Source: Tillus elongatus (Eukaryota; Arthropoda; Insecta; Coleoptera; Cleridae). From it: a DNA stretch of 64,000 nt. Below the pieces are notes generated by a model. The model worked only from the letters and a program-made list of their open reading frames with translations. It was not told the origin of the DNA and searched no databases. Every line of letters begins with the position of its first letter. The first letter of the stretch is position 1. The stretch is taken from the NCBI GenBank assembly GCA_964006375.1, contig OZ023270.1, positions 73,870,082 to 73,934,081 of the forward strand, read 5' to 3'. A program made the position numbers and the translations under genes. Positions 55,011 to 64,000 of the stretch are shown in pieces.

Positions 55011-57893
55011 ATGGCGGTTACGGAAAATAACAAGATCCTGTTTGATGGTAGTAATCTGCAACCTGTAGATACGGAGCAAGAAGAACACATTGAGGGTACG
55101 CAAGAAAATAAGGAACTCATCAAGAAATTGTCCACAGAAACGAGTCGTTCAGTCGCGGAGTATGAAGGAACAAATCATCTTACTAGACCACCATTGCCTA
55201 GGCTAAGATCTTCTAGAAAGCTGGCAATTATATTGGAACTTTTGAACAGAATCATTTTGCCATCGCACCTTCTAGAGATCAACACATTGGAGCACATCCA
55301 TACACTGATTTACTGTGCAGCAACTGCAGCAATTACAGCTTTAGGCACTAAGATTTCTGACCGGGTCCAATCACAGAGACTCGCGTCAAAGAGTGTCCCC
55401 GTGGGAAAAAAGGTTGATAAATAGAGTGGAAGCACTTAAAAATAAATTTGACAACTGACGCAATACATTGGGGAAGTATAGACAAGAAAATTGCAGAAAC
55501 GAGTAGCGGAAATAATATACCGAGTTCGACAACACTCAGCAGAAGACCCAGTCAACCACACTGCACAAGAATGTTTGGACACCTTAAAACATAAGCTTTC
55601 TGTATATGCAGAACGGTTGAGGAGATATAAAGCGAGCAACAATAGGAAGTGTGACAATGCAATGTTTGAACGCTCTGAAAGGACTTTCTACCGTCAGCTT
55701 AATTCAGCTAGGAATGCAGTCACCGATACTGTTCGAAATATGGAATAAATTGAAGAGTTCTGGCAAAAATACTTAGCCACAACAGCCTCCTGCAATATTG
55801 GCGCCAGCTGGGTTAACGAAGAACAACGAGCTTGCCAGAGTTATGAACAAATACATCATGAACCGTTTATCACAAATGAAGTCTCCGAGGTTATAAAAGA
55901 GCTTCATAATTGGAAGGCACTCGGGCCTGATGGCGTCCAAAACTTTTGACTGAAGGAAGTTGGGTGTACACATAATCTATTGGCGATGTTAATAAATGAT
56001 GTTATACTACACCCAAAGAAGATGCCATTGTTTTTCGCACAAGGAGACACGTATCTTCTGCCAAAGGACCAGCATTGTTGTGCAGACCCCGGGAGATACA
56101 GACCAATAACTTGTCTTCCGACTTTATATAAGTTGATTACATCCTGTTTTGAAAAGCGCATACATGCTCACTGCGAACAAAACAACATAATTCCGAGCCA
56201 GTAAAAAGGTCGCGCCGAAGGACCTATGGGATGCAAAGAACAACTAATAATTGATTTGGTTGTGTGCAATCAATGCCTACAATGGACGAAGAAATCTCTT
56301 TGCTGCCTACGTGGATTACAAAAAGGAATTGGATTCAGTTCCACACGAATGGCTTATAAGTCTGCTGAAGATCTATAAGATCGATACTTACATCCTGAGG
56401 TTGAACACAGAATGTCTACCTGGAGAACAAAGATTCAATTAAGGGCACAAACGGGTGATAACATCGTAACCAGCACGGTACCAATTAGAAGCGGCATATT
56501 TCATGGCGACTCGCTAAGCCCATTGTGGTTCTGCCTCGCATTGAATCCACTATCAAACCGCCTGAACTCCACCAGATATGGCCTCACAAAAAGCAATGGC
56601 AGGGAGCAAATGAGGATAAACCATCTGTTGTATATGGATGATCTTAAGCTGATGGCCTCCACAAAGAACCACCTGGAACAACTCCTTAAAATCGTGGAAC
56701 GGTTTTCCATTGGACTTGACAAATGTCGCACCTTATGTGTAGTCAGAGGGAAAATACAACCAGGTGTATATGAAATGCAGAACGCCCAGCAAATTGCCTC
56801 GATGGATGTAAAATTGTGTTATAAATACATCGGAATACAGCAAGCGAGGAAAATAAACCACTCGGTAATGAAGAACGACCTGATAAATGAATTTACGAAA
56901 CGAGTAAAGCAGGTGGTGCGATCACATCTTAACAGCAAGAACCTGACTAAAGCTCTGAATACATATGCATGTTCTGCATTTAGCTACTCATTTGGGATTG
57001 TGAACTGGGGTAAAACGGACAACGAAAATCAACAACGGAAGGTGCGAACACTCCTAACAAAATCCAAAAAACATCATCGCCGTAGTGTTGTCGAGCGAGT
57101 ACTCCAACCTAGACACCAAGGTGGAAGAGGAGTGTTGAATATTGGTAAACAGTTGGACCAGCAGATAGTAAACCTGCGTACATATTTCCATCAGCAGGCG
57201 CTTACTTCTGAACTACACCGTGCCATATGCGAGGCAGATGATTCAACACCGCTACAATTAAAAGAAGGTGAAATACAAAGTCACCATCGGACTGATCAGG
57301 ACAAGCTGTAATCTTGGATGCAGAAGCGTTTCCATGGGCGACATCTGAATGATACCTCCCAGGCACATGTCGACAAACTGACGTCGAACTACTGGTTGTT
57401 GTCCGGACAGATGTTTCTAGAGACGGAGGGGTTTTTGCTGGCCATGCAAGATCAGGTCATCCCAACAAGAAACTACCTAAAGTAGATAGTTGGAGATAAT
57501 TCGGTACAAGATGACAAATGTAGATTTGGGTGTCAGTCATCAGACCATCCAGCACGTGACCGGAGGATGTCAAGCGTTTGCTTCAATAGAGTATAAAGAG
57601 AGGCACGACGCAGTTGCAAAAATACTTCATTAGGAACTGGCTCTGAAACTGGGACTTTTGAATCTTAGTAACGTGCCCTATTATAGATACACTCCCGAGC
57701 CTGTTCTAGAGCACTCAGGATACAGGTTGTACTGCGATCGGACCGTGCTCACAGATCAACGAGTTGCCCACAACAGGCCAGATATAATATTAGTAGATAA
57801 GTCCAGCAATCAAGTGACGCTGATTGATGTGGCTATCCCGAATACTAACACTCTAGAGATAAAGTACAACGAGAAGATCGTGTCTGAGTGATT
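55011..57893 (+). pseudogene. LINE D polyprotein: RT plus restriction-like endonuclease
   Basis: Segments in order: an N-terminal frame (55011-55424), then 55491-55748 (LDTLKHKLSVYAERLRRYKA, FYRQLNSARNAV). Next come EEFWQKYLAT and LHNWKALGPDGVQNF (RT fingers), PKDQHCCADPGRYRPITCLP, and motif A YVDYKKELDSVPHEWLI (56298-56350; the usual KAYDSVPHSW pattern). The long frame 56412-57311 has GDSLSPLWFCLALNPLS and LLYMDDLKLMAS (catalytic YMDD, about 56630-56665). Downstream are CRFGC, then HVTGGC (Cys-His), HDAVAKIL, LYCDRTVLTDQRVAHNRPDI and VTLIDVAIPNT, the endonuclease motif RPD-12-14 residues-D. Stops or frameshifts occur at about 55425, 55748, 55950, 56204, 56440, 57311 and 57485. Confidence 0.8.
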
Positions 57894-58160
57894 CCAATAG
57901 TCATGTCGTCAAGCGGTGTGGTTCTTGAGAAACCATTAAGAGACTGGGTCTTGGAGATCATCTTTATAAGGTTATGCAGAAGGCGGTAATACTTGCAACT
58001 GCTCACACCGTGCGGAGATTCCTGGGAAATGAGTTGTCGTTTAGGGTCCGATAACTTAGAAAGGGCTCCATCTGAGCTCAGTCCTTTTGTTATCTGAGAT
58101 ACCTGGGATGAGTGAATGTTCCCCATTGAGGGAGTGTAAAAGCCCTTCAGGCTAAAGTCG
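57894..58160 (+). other. LINE D 3' untranslated region
   Basis: From the endonuclease stop to the (AAT)n tail, ending GGGAGTGTAAAAGCCCTTCA and then (ATA)n. The short inverted pair AGGGCTTTTAC/GTAAAAGCCCT-like text could be a 3' RNA signal. Confidence 0.45.

Positions 58161-58210
<50 letters not shown>
58161..58210. repeat. (AAT)n at LINE D 3' end
   Basis: About sixteen units joining LINE D to the next LINE fragment. Confidence 0.95.
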
Positions 58211-59120
58211 CAACAAGCCAGAGGTATCGAAGACAGTGTTGCAAAACAGCAGGCAAAGGAGACATATCTTAGCAGATCCTTAACACTCAGCTTTCTGCAA
58301 GAAACAAGGCGAAAGCGATCAACACATACGTGACGACAGCCCTCTAATAGAGTTACGGGATTACAAAGTGGACAAACACCGAGCTTAAGCAGCTTAACAC
58401 AAAAACAAGAGTCGCTTTTACATCATGCAGAGCTCACCATGAAAACCCTTGCGTGTAAAGATTTCATCTACCACGTAAGTTTCGAGGCAGGGATATACCA
58501 GATTTACTAGTTCGACATTACAAATAGTTTATCCATCTACTACAATCTTTCTACAAAAAAGGCAGAAACTAGTGACTTACACCTAGAGGTAACCAAAGCT
58601 AATAAGAAAGCAACTCCATTGAGGCTGTCAGATGAGCACGTTGATCACATTTCAGAAATCGCGACACCCGAACAACTGACTGACAACTGGCGAGGAAAGA
58701 CAGACACTCCACGAAAAATACCTGACGACACGATGGACACGGCAGCATCTACATCCTACCTCCGATCTGGAAATATCTTCATGGAGACTTAGGGTCGAAG
58801 TTATTCCAAGAAGAGTCCACCTGAAATGAATTATGGGTCAGAACATTGAGAAGTCAAATGTCGACTATGCCATAGCAAAGAGGATACTCTAGATCACATT
58901 GTGGTTGAATGTTCAATACTTGCCCCGAAAATTGACCTGATAACAGAGTTCCAAAAATTGTACACCAACAGCTGCGTCATAAGTATATGCATCTTCAGGA
59001 AATCGTGCCACACTACCAATACGAACCCCCGAATATTCGTCAAACGACGGATGTGAAGTTGTACTGGAACAGGAAGACCCAGACGGATACGCCGATACCA
59101 AACAATATCTTAGACCTCCT
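58211..59120 (+). pseudogene. LINE E: second R4-like fragment (RT C-terminus and endonuclease)
   Basis: Broken frames recover AKQQAKETYLSR, SYGITKWTNTELKQLNTKTR (position of FGIVNWGKTDNENQQRKVR in LINE D), AETSDLHLEVTKANKKATPL, MDTAASTSYLRSGNIFMET and EVKCRLCHSKEDTLDHIVVE (Cys-His motif). The endonuclease start follows: LHLQEIVPHYQYEPPNIRQT, DVKLYWNRKTQTDTPIPNNI. It lacks everything upstream of the thumb. It is related to but clearly different from LINE D. Confidence 0.7.
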
Positions 59121-59282
59121 CTTGATATTTCAATACTTCTACATACCTTAAAAATTCACTGGAAATGATGGGAGAAATATTCAAACGCAGTTCTTTTGAA
59201 TGTATTAATCTTGTTTGGACAAGAATTTTGACACAAAAGACAAATAATAAAAAGGAGAAAATTAATATGTTAATCAAACAGA

Positions 59283-59720
59283 ATATTAAAATAGATGTTC
59301 AAACCGCTGGCAGTTTACCTTCAAGCATTTCAAAATGCGGGTGTTGACGGCATTCGCCGTGGCAGATCTAATTTCATTTGGGTTCAAGCTTTCAAATGCT
59401 TGAGTAACTCGATGTAGCAAGTCTTCTCTTGAATTCACTGACGCGTCTCATATGTAGGAATATTTGATATTAATATCACGTGATCTTGGAGGTGAATTCT
59501 ACGTTCCCAGACGCCGTAGGCAATGATCGCCAAAAAGCCTATGAAGTTCTGCACTAATTTATCCTGTACAATGTGCTGGAATTCCCTCAAGTTGATACCA
59601 ATAGATATTTTTCAGGTGGCAGATTATCGACGAAGTTGTCGACAATTGCCTTGAAGTTAATAACACCTCGTGTATAACAGACCTTAGTTAATCGTCCATT
59701 GACATGCATAAAATATTAAA
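59283..59720 (-). pseudogene. Transposase C-terminal corpse, kin of the 42-kb element
   Basis: The minus strand gives WYQLEGIPAHCTG, NSPPRSRDINIK and then an open stretch NSREDLLHRVTQAFESLNPN, TANAVNTRILKCLKVN, RFEHLF, stop at 59283. These align with SWYQQEGAPPH, WPPRSPDL and the C-terminus of the 41861-42925 transposase. Upstream, IVDNFVDNLPPEKY continues at about 59640. The DNA-binding half is not recognisable. Confidence 0.7.
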
Positions 59721-59724
59721 ACTG

Positions 59725-60045
59725 AGTCTTTCGTCCAGCTGTTACCTTGACGTGAAGATTTTCACTGGATCAAAAATTGAATTTTTGCGTATCAACAATA
59801 TTTCGCACAATTCGACTCTATTGTTGAGGTTCTTGAGGCTTCAATGACTTGCGCTCTAGTAAACTTAAAAAATCATGCATGTTATGCATTACCTGATGAA
59901 CAGGTAATAGCTAGACCATCTTCAGCAAGTCGTATTGATGACTGGGGTAATGCATGAAAATATTAGCAGGGTATTAACCTACTTGTTTTCGTCAGAAGTC
60001 AAGGGTCGACTCAAGTTTCATGGTGTATATTAACATATAGAAAAA
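59725..60045. other. No feature seen
   Basis: May hold the N-terminal half of the preceding transposase corpse, too diverged to call. Confidence 0.3.
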
Positions 60046-60049
60046 TTTA

Positions 60050-60170
60050 ACTGGACCTAAACATGGGTCCTAGTGGCTCTAATTGGTGCTAAGTTGCATA
60101 CACTCTCTGAAATCTTGCCATCGTGACTTCTCTATTAGCAAATTTTCTTAACGAAAATTTACTCAAACAT
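60050..60170 (+). repeat. MCR 3' arm remnant
   Basis: CATGGGTCCTAGTGGCTC, CTCTATTAGCAAATTTTC and CGAAAATTTACTC preserve the 3' arm and hairpin order, with many substitutions. Confidence 0.6.
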
Positions 60171-60860
60171 TAATTAAAAATACAGATTTCGTGCTAGATT
60201 AATTACTTAATTAACACTTAAAACAAACCTATCTTGTAAAGGAAATGTCAAACAAGAGATCGACAAAGAACAATCAAGGGAGGAAACATGAGACATGATG
60301 CATTTTAGATGTTGATAAACGGTTTGCTGAGTAAGTTCATTAAAACGGCCAGCAAACCCACAATCACAACGAGCCAATAACATCAACACAAACAAAACAC
60401 TTGTTAACTGGCCATAAAAGACGCGATTGTACTTTGATTAACGGTGAACAGCCGCTTTTGCCTAGATGCTCAAGTGTTCCAGCACCCAGTAGGCTTGGCA
60501 ATTAGCAATTGTGTCTGTGTAGTCAACTGTCTACTAATAAAAGTGTGATGTTACGATGTTCATCTGTTCGTCACAGTAACGTTCACCTAGGACCGGTCAT
60601 GGTTGGTTCTTTTTGCATACATTACTGTAACGAGTGTTTCAAAACATCTTGCATCAATCCTACTTCCTACCTTGCGTCATACAACACGATTAAATTTTAT
60701 AAGTACAGTTTACGTGTCAAACCAGATGTCCTAAATTAGCATATCTAAAATGATACTTTTAGATTTTGGTAGTAATTTAAAAATCTGCTCAAAGAGTTAT
60801 TGTGGAGCAAATAATAACATTATGAACTTATGTTTATTCAAGAATAGAATATGTTGACTG
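60171..60860. other. No feature seen
   Basis: No coding frame or repeat recognised. Confidence 0.4.
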
Positions 60861-60862
60861 CA

Positions 60863-60950
60863 ATTGGAGAACCCAAATCACCACAACACATTTTGAAACT
60901 TGACGAACGTTTCACTCAACAAGTTAGCGTCATCAGATGATGAAAGATTC
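60863..60950 (-). mobile_element. Half of the hammerhead foldback element
   Basis: GGAGAACCCAAATCACCACA (60868) matches one arm of 46718-46897. The sequence proceeds to a hammerhead-like motif on the minus strand and then diverges; the second arm is missing. Confidence 0.6.
60902..60936 (-). ncRNA. Hammerhead-like motif, weakened stem II
   Basis: Minus strand: CTGATGA (60936-60930), CGCTAACTTGTTGAGT forming a stem II of five pairs with one bulged G, GAAA (60913-60910), CGTTCG, then TC. The core is complete. Stem I is not convincing. Confidence 0.5.
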
Positions 60951-61209
60951 TAAACGTTTGACGACTACAACTGTGTTTATATTTTGTGCAGGTACTCAGC
61001 CTAGGCGATTGAGGGTGGTTCAAACAAACAAACTTTCACTGCTTATTTACCGGAACTTCCCTCTACCCGAATTCCGTTATCACCATTCCCTCGCTTTTTT
61101 TGTCAACATCTTTCATAAAGTTGTCAACCAATAAACTGCACATAGGCGGCAGTGCCGAATTCATACAACTACTATTATTATATTTAGTATATACACGGTG
61201 GTTACTTTT

Positions 61210-62637
61210 TTTAAATTTCAACAACACACCACGAGAGCTTACAGCCTAAATACTATCGTACCGTGTGTGTCGACAAGGAGGAAAGAGTCAACTTGTTAAT
61301 TCTGGACTTGAAGGTTTGGAGGTTCGGAGGAGAAGGAAAAACATGTGCCGGCAAGGAATTCCACAACTTGGAAGTCCTCGGGACAAAAGAGCGGGCATAA
61401 CAAGATGTTCTATGTCTGGTGACCTGGACAGTAAAAGGGTGCATTCGCTCTGTTCCCCTGGTAGATCTGTTGGGGGCAGCAGGTGGGGGAACTATGGAGG
61501 AAAGCTCATCTGAGCAGTGCCCGTGCAGATATTTATAAAAGAGAGAGAGGTCACCAACGGCACGTCGGTGGGCAAGGGATGGCAGGCTTTGGGTGAGGGT
61601 AGGGTCACCGATGAGACGTATAGCTCTCTTTTGAATGGAGTCCAGGATAGCGAGTGTATAAGCGGCAGCTGCACCCCAGATGTGGGAGCAGTATTCGAGG
61701 TTTGGCCTTATTTGTGAAGTATATAAGGTATAGAGATTAGCTGGTGAAAAGTATTTGCGAGCCCGGAAGAGGAAATTTGCTGTCCAGGTACAGAGTTTTG
61801 GTGGTAGGCCATAGGCCGTAAGTTTAATACAGCGCTGCAAGCCAGACCTGGTCGAATGCTTTGGGGATGTCTAGAGCGACAATCTGGGATTCACTGTGTA
61901 GTTCCATAGACTTGTTCCAAGAATGGGTGACAAAGGAAAGGAGGTCGGCAGTTGATTTGCGCTGACGGAATCCGTACTGCCTGTCGTGGATTAGACTGTG
62001 TTTTTCAAGAAATTTTAGCAATTCGGTGTTTATATACTTTTCCATCACTTTAGAGACGACTGAAAGGAGAGAAATGGGCATGTAGTTGTTAGGCAGCGCT
62101 TTGGATTCTTTCTTGGGGACGGGTTGTACTCGAGCAGTTTTCCAGTTACTAGGGAATATGCCTCTATTGTAAAATGTCTGAAACAGTCGAGCTGGGATCT
62201 CGTCAAGACCAGAGGCTTTTCTGGTATTAAGAGAAGAGAGCATCTTTCGTACCTTTTTACTTTTGAAAATGATATCCGTCATTCTATGGGCGACATTGGG
62301 GACTGTTGGTGGTTGAACATTTAGAGGTGGGTTGAGTGTAGAATTGCCGGCGAACAACGAAGCAAAAAGTTCAGCCTTGCCTAGGGCGGTAGAAACAATT
62401 TCATCCCCTGAGACAAGAGGTGGGAACGTGCTCTTGCAGAAATTATTCCCAATAGATTTAGCAAGAGTACAGAAGGGTGTGCTGCCGCTGGAGCTTAAGA
62501 GGACTTTGTTTTTGATGTGGTTATTAAACGAGTATTTTGCCTTAGAAAGAATGCGGACATAGCGGTTTCTGGCGTCGTTAAATGCTTGACGACGTGATTC
62601 TGTGATTCTTTCTCGTAAAGCATGCATATTTTGGCTT
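61210..62637 (-). mobile_element. LINE family A, copy 5
   Basis: The 3' tail is at about 61210, then CAACAACACACCACGAGAG. The RT frame 62666-61824 begins, inside the LINE, at MHALRERITESRRQAFNDAR. It has FAGNSTLNPPLNVQPP, NTRKASGLDEIPARLFQTF (a 33-base in-frame deletion after EIPA), YGFRQRKSTADLLSF and motif A SQIVALDIPKAFDQVW. The next frame (61840-61253) jumps from YGLPPKLCTWTANFL to FRARKYFSPANLYTL, deleting the YADD region. It then runs intact to RSFVPRTSKLWNSLPAHVFP and the stop. The most open copy, yet without an active site. Confidence 0.85.
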
Positions 62638-62639
62638 GA

Positions 62640-62850
62640 TCTATAAAAACAATTTGTTTTTTGCAATTCCCCAGATGGAATAATTGAGAGGATTTAAGCA
62701 CATGGACTGTTGTTGCCAATGTATGGGACCATTGGCACTAATACACATAATTTGGGAATCGTTGAATTAAATACTCAGTGACAATTCGGGCATTATGAGG
62801 GGGTGCTCCATCTTGCTGGAACCACTTAAAGGTAGTTAACTAAGTCAGAT
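62640..62850 (-). pseudogene. Transposase fragment flanking LINE A5
   Basis: The minus strand reads WFQQDGAPPHNARIVTEYLI and QRFPNYV, a stop, then in a shifted frame SANGPIHWQQQSMCLNPLNY and SIWGIAKNKLF. These match the second and third catalytic blocks of mariner-related transposases, with the Asp of the usual SPDLNPLD motif lost. It ends at the LINE junction. Confidence 0.7.
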
Positions 62851-63245
62851 AAGTCATGTGTGATACATGTTGAATTTTAATTAATTTTTCACTCTCAAAT
62901 AGCGTATAAATCCAATATGGCGCCCATAAGAAAAATAAAAGTTGGTCATGGAAACTCAAAATCTGATAGGCCTAAATAAATTCTAAGCTATCTGTTCGAT
63001 AGGATGTAACTTGTCACAGAAACGCACCAATTTTATCGACATTTGATTTGGTAATAAAAAAGATATCAAGAAAATAGGAATATGCAAGTTTTTAGTTTTT
63101 TGTTCAGGATATTTCAGTAACTAAAAAATATATACAAAATTCGTTTTCAGATAATAAGTAAGCATGAAATAGTTCACGTTTTTTGTACTTTAACCAAGTC
63201 TGTGTCTCGTATGGTTTGGGAGATCCCAATAGTGACCACCGTGTG

Positions 63246-63279
63246 TACAGCTAAACCCTTTTGAAAACCCTTTTCGAAA

Positions 63280-63363
<84 letters not shown>

Positions 63364-63376
63364 TTTCGAAAGAGTT
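63246..63376. repeat. (TA)n at the centre of a palindrome
   Basis: (TA)n at 63282-63361 lies between TTTTCGAAAGCATATA and TATATGCTTTCGAAAG, extended outward to ACAGCTAAAC/GTTTAGCTGT. The left arm has a 12-base duplication (CCCTTTTGAAAA) relative to the right. Confidence 0.85.
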
Positions 63377-63690
63377 TAGCTGTCCTGGCTGTCTAGCATT
63401 TTTCATTAGTTTTAAGTTCTCTTTATCTACGTGGTGATTATTATCCCAAATATGTCGGGCGACGCAAGATATATCTATAGTTCCGTATATTTGTTGTGCT
63501 AAATGTTCTTTAAATCCAATTTCAATACATTTTTTGTTTGCCCGACGTATTTAAGACCACAATCTTTACAACTTATTTCATAGATCACCGAGATTTTAGC
63601 GGTACTATCCTTGTCTTTTGGGTTACCTAGAAATGAATAGGTAAATGGCTTCAAGAAATTTAATTGAACTTTTGCAACAAAGTAAAGCAC
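63365..63690 (-). pseudogene. Penelope-like GIY-YIG endonuclease fragment
   Basis: The 63690-63499 frame has SVIYEISCKDCGLKYVGQTK, the GIY-YIG core (VIY, YVG) with the Cys pair seen in Penelope-like endonucleases. A frameshift in an A-run at about 63515 continues the domain as IGFKEHLAQQIYGTID, SCVARHIWDNNHHVD and LNSFESI, running straight into the (TA)n tract. The RT upstream is not present within the window to the recognisable level. Dead fragment. Confidence 0.75.
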
Positions 63691-63919
63691 CGCAATATAG
63701 AATACGTTTTTTTACGTACGGCGGTTAACAGTTTAACGTGAAACTGCATAAAAGACATTATATTTGCTTTAGTAATTCCATTATTTTCGTATAGTACTCA
63801 ATATTTTTATTGCCGATTCGTCCTCTAAATTCTGCTTCTCCCTTTCAAACATTTTTGTCCTCTGTGGACCAATTATTGTGGTCACTATTTTCTAGAGCTA
63901 ATTTATAAAAAAAACTTCT

Positions 63920-64000
63920 GGACGCAGCAAGTGCGTTATGGTAGTGAATTTTCATTAAAATGTTTTTAATAGCAAACATGTTTTTTTTTAAGAAAGCAGG
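63920..64000 (+). repeat. MCR 5' end, cut by window edge
   Basis: GGACGCAGCAAGTGCGTTAT, then AGTGAATTTTCATTAAAATG and TTTTTAATAGCAAACATG, as in the long copies at 34611 and 47856. Confidence 0.8.

Larger units (their letters stand above)
54225..58160 (+). mobile_element. LINE D: R4/Dong-like retrotransposon, near full length
   Basis: An element of about 3.9 kb with a 5' region, RT, Cys-His motif and C-terminal restriction-like endonuclease, bounded by (AAT)n on both sides. The R4 clade member Dong is known for insertion into TAA repeats, and the flanks here fit that specificity. The higher G+C of 54.2-54.7 kb contrasts with the surroundings. Many frame breaks make it inactive. Confidence 0.75.
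61194..63243 (-). mobile_element. DNA transposon with CACGGTGGT(C/T)ACT ends, disrupted by LINE A
   Basis: CACGGTGGTTACT at 61194 and AGTGACCACCGTG ending at 63243 are inverted ends. TA lies outside both. Inside are a minus-strand transposase fragment (62640-62850) and LINE A copy 5. The C-terminal part of the transposase is gone, so the LINE insertion was accompanied by a deletion. Confidence 0.7.

Overview
This window looks like repeat-dense, AT-rich intergenic DNA from an animal, most likely an insect. The reasons are degenerate reading frames, many arthropod-type transposons (Jockey/CR1-like, R4/Dong-like and Penelope-like retroelements, mariner and mariner-related DNA transposons, tRNA-derived SINEs), very long dinucleotide microsatellites, and no operons or ribosome binding sites. 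I found no convincing host gene. One 41-codon frame at 1437-1562 is the only candidate exon, and it is weak. Species cannot be named from the sequence.

Layout: 0-12 kb holds a Jockey/CR1-like LINE copy (family A, minus strand), a complete microsatellite-cored repeat with a 683-bp pure (TG)n, a dead mariner, further cored repeats, and a LINE of family B (plus strand). 12-26 kb has two MITEs, a mariner split by a second LINE A, a hAT-like element with an 8-bp target duplication and a nested cored repeat, and a Penelope-like fragment with a hammerhead ribozyme motif. 26-40 kb has LINE A, B and C fragments, a 3-kb inverted pair of cored repeats, and an RNase H LINE tail inserted with a 13-bp target duplication. 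40-54 kb has three copies of one tRNA-derived SINE, a nearly intact mariner-related transposon with about 570-bp inverted repeats, a Penelope-like element with inverted arms and hammerhead motifs, and a second long-TIR transposon inside a (TA)n tract. 54-64 kb has a nearly full-length R4/Dong-like LINE between (TAA)n tracts, a second R4-like fragment, several transposase corpses, and a Penelope GIY-YIG fragment.

The unifying structure is one repeat family, here called MCR (microsatellite-cored repeat), with about twenty copies or fragments. Its 5' end carries GGACGCAGCAAGTGCG and then AGTGAATTTTC. Next come a conserved arm ending in TTTTTTGAGTTATC, a (TA)n or related core, and a 3' arm with CCCCGGATATGGG. 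The 3' end is a hairpin with AGTGAATTTT / AAAATTCACT stems. The (TA)n cores have acted as landing sites: a Penelope-like element and a TA-targeting transposon sit inside them.

The most notable signals are at least four hammerhead-like ribozyme motifs (21812, 45259, 46810, 60902), two of them in inverted-repeat contexts. All structural and homology calls were made by eye; no database or folding search was run.
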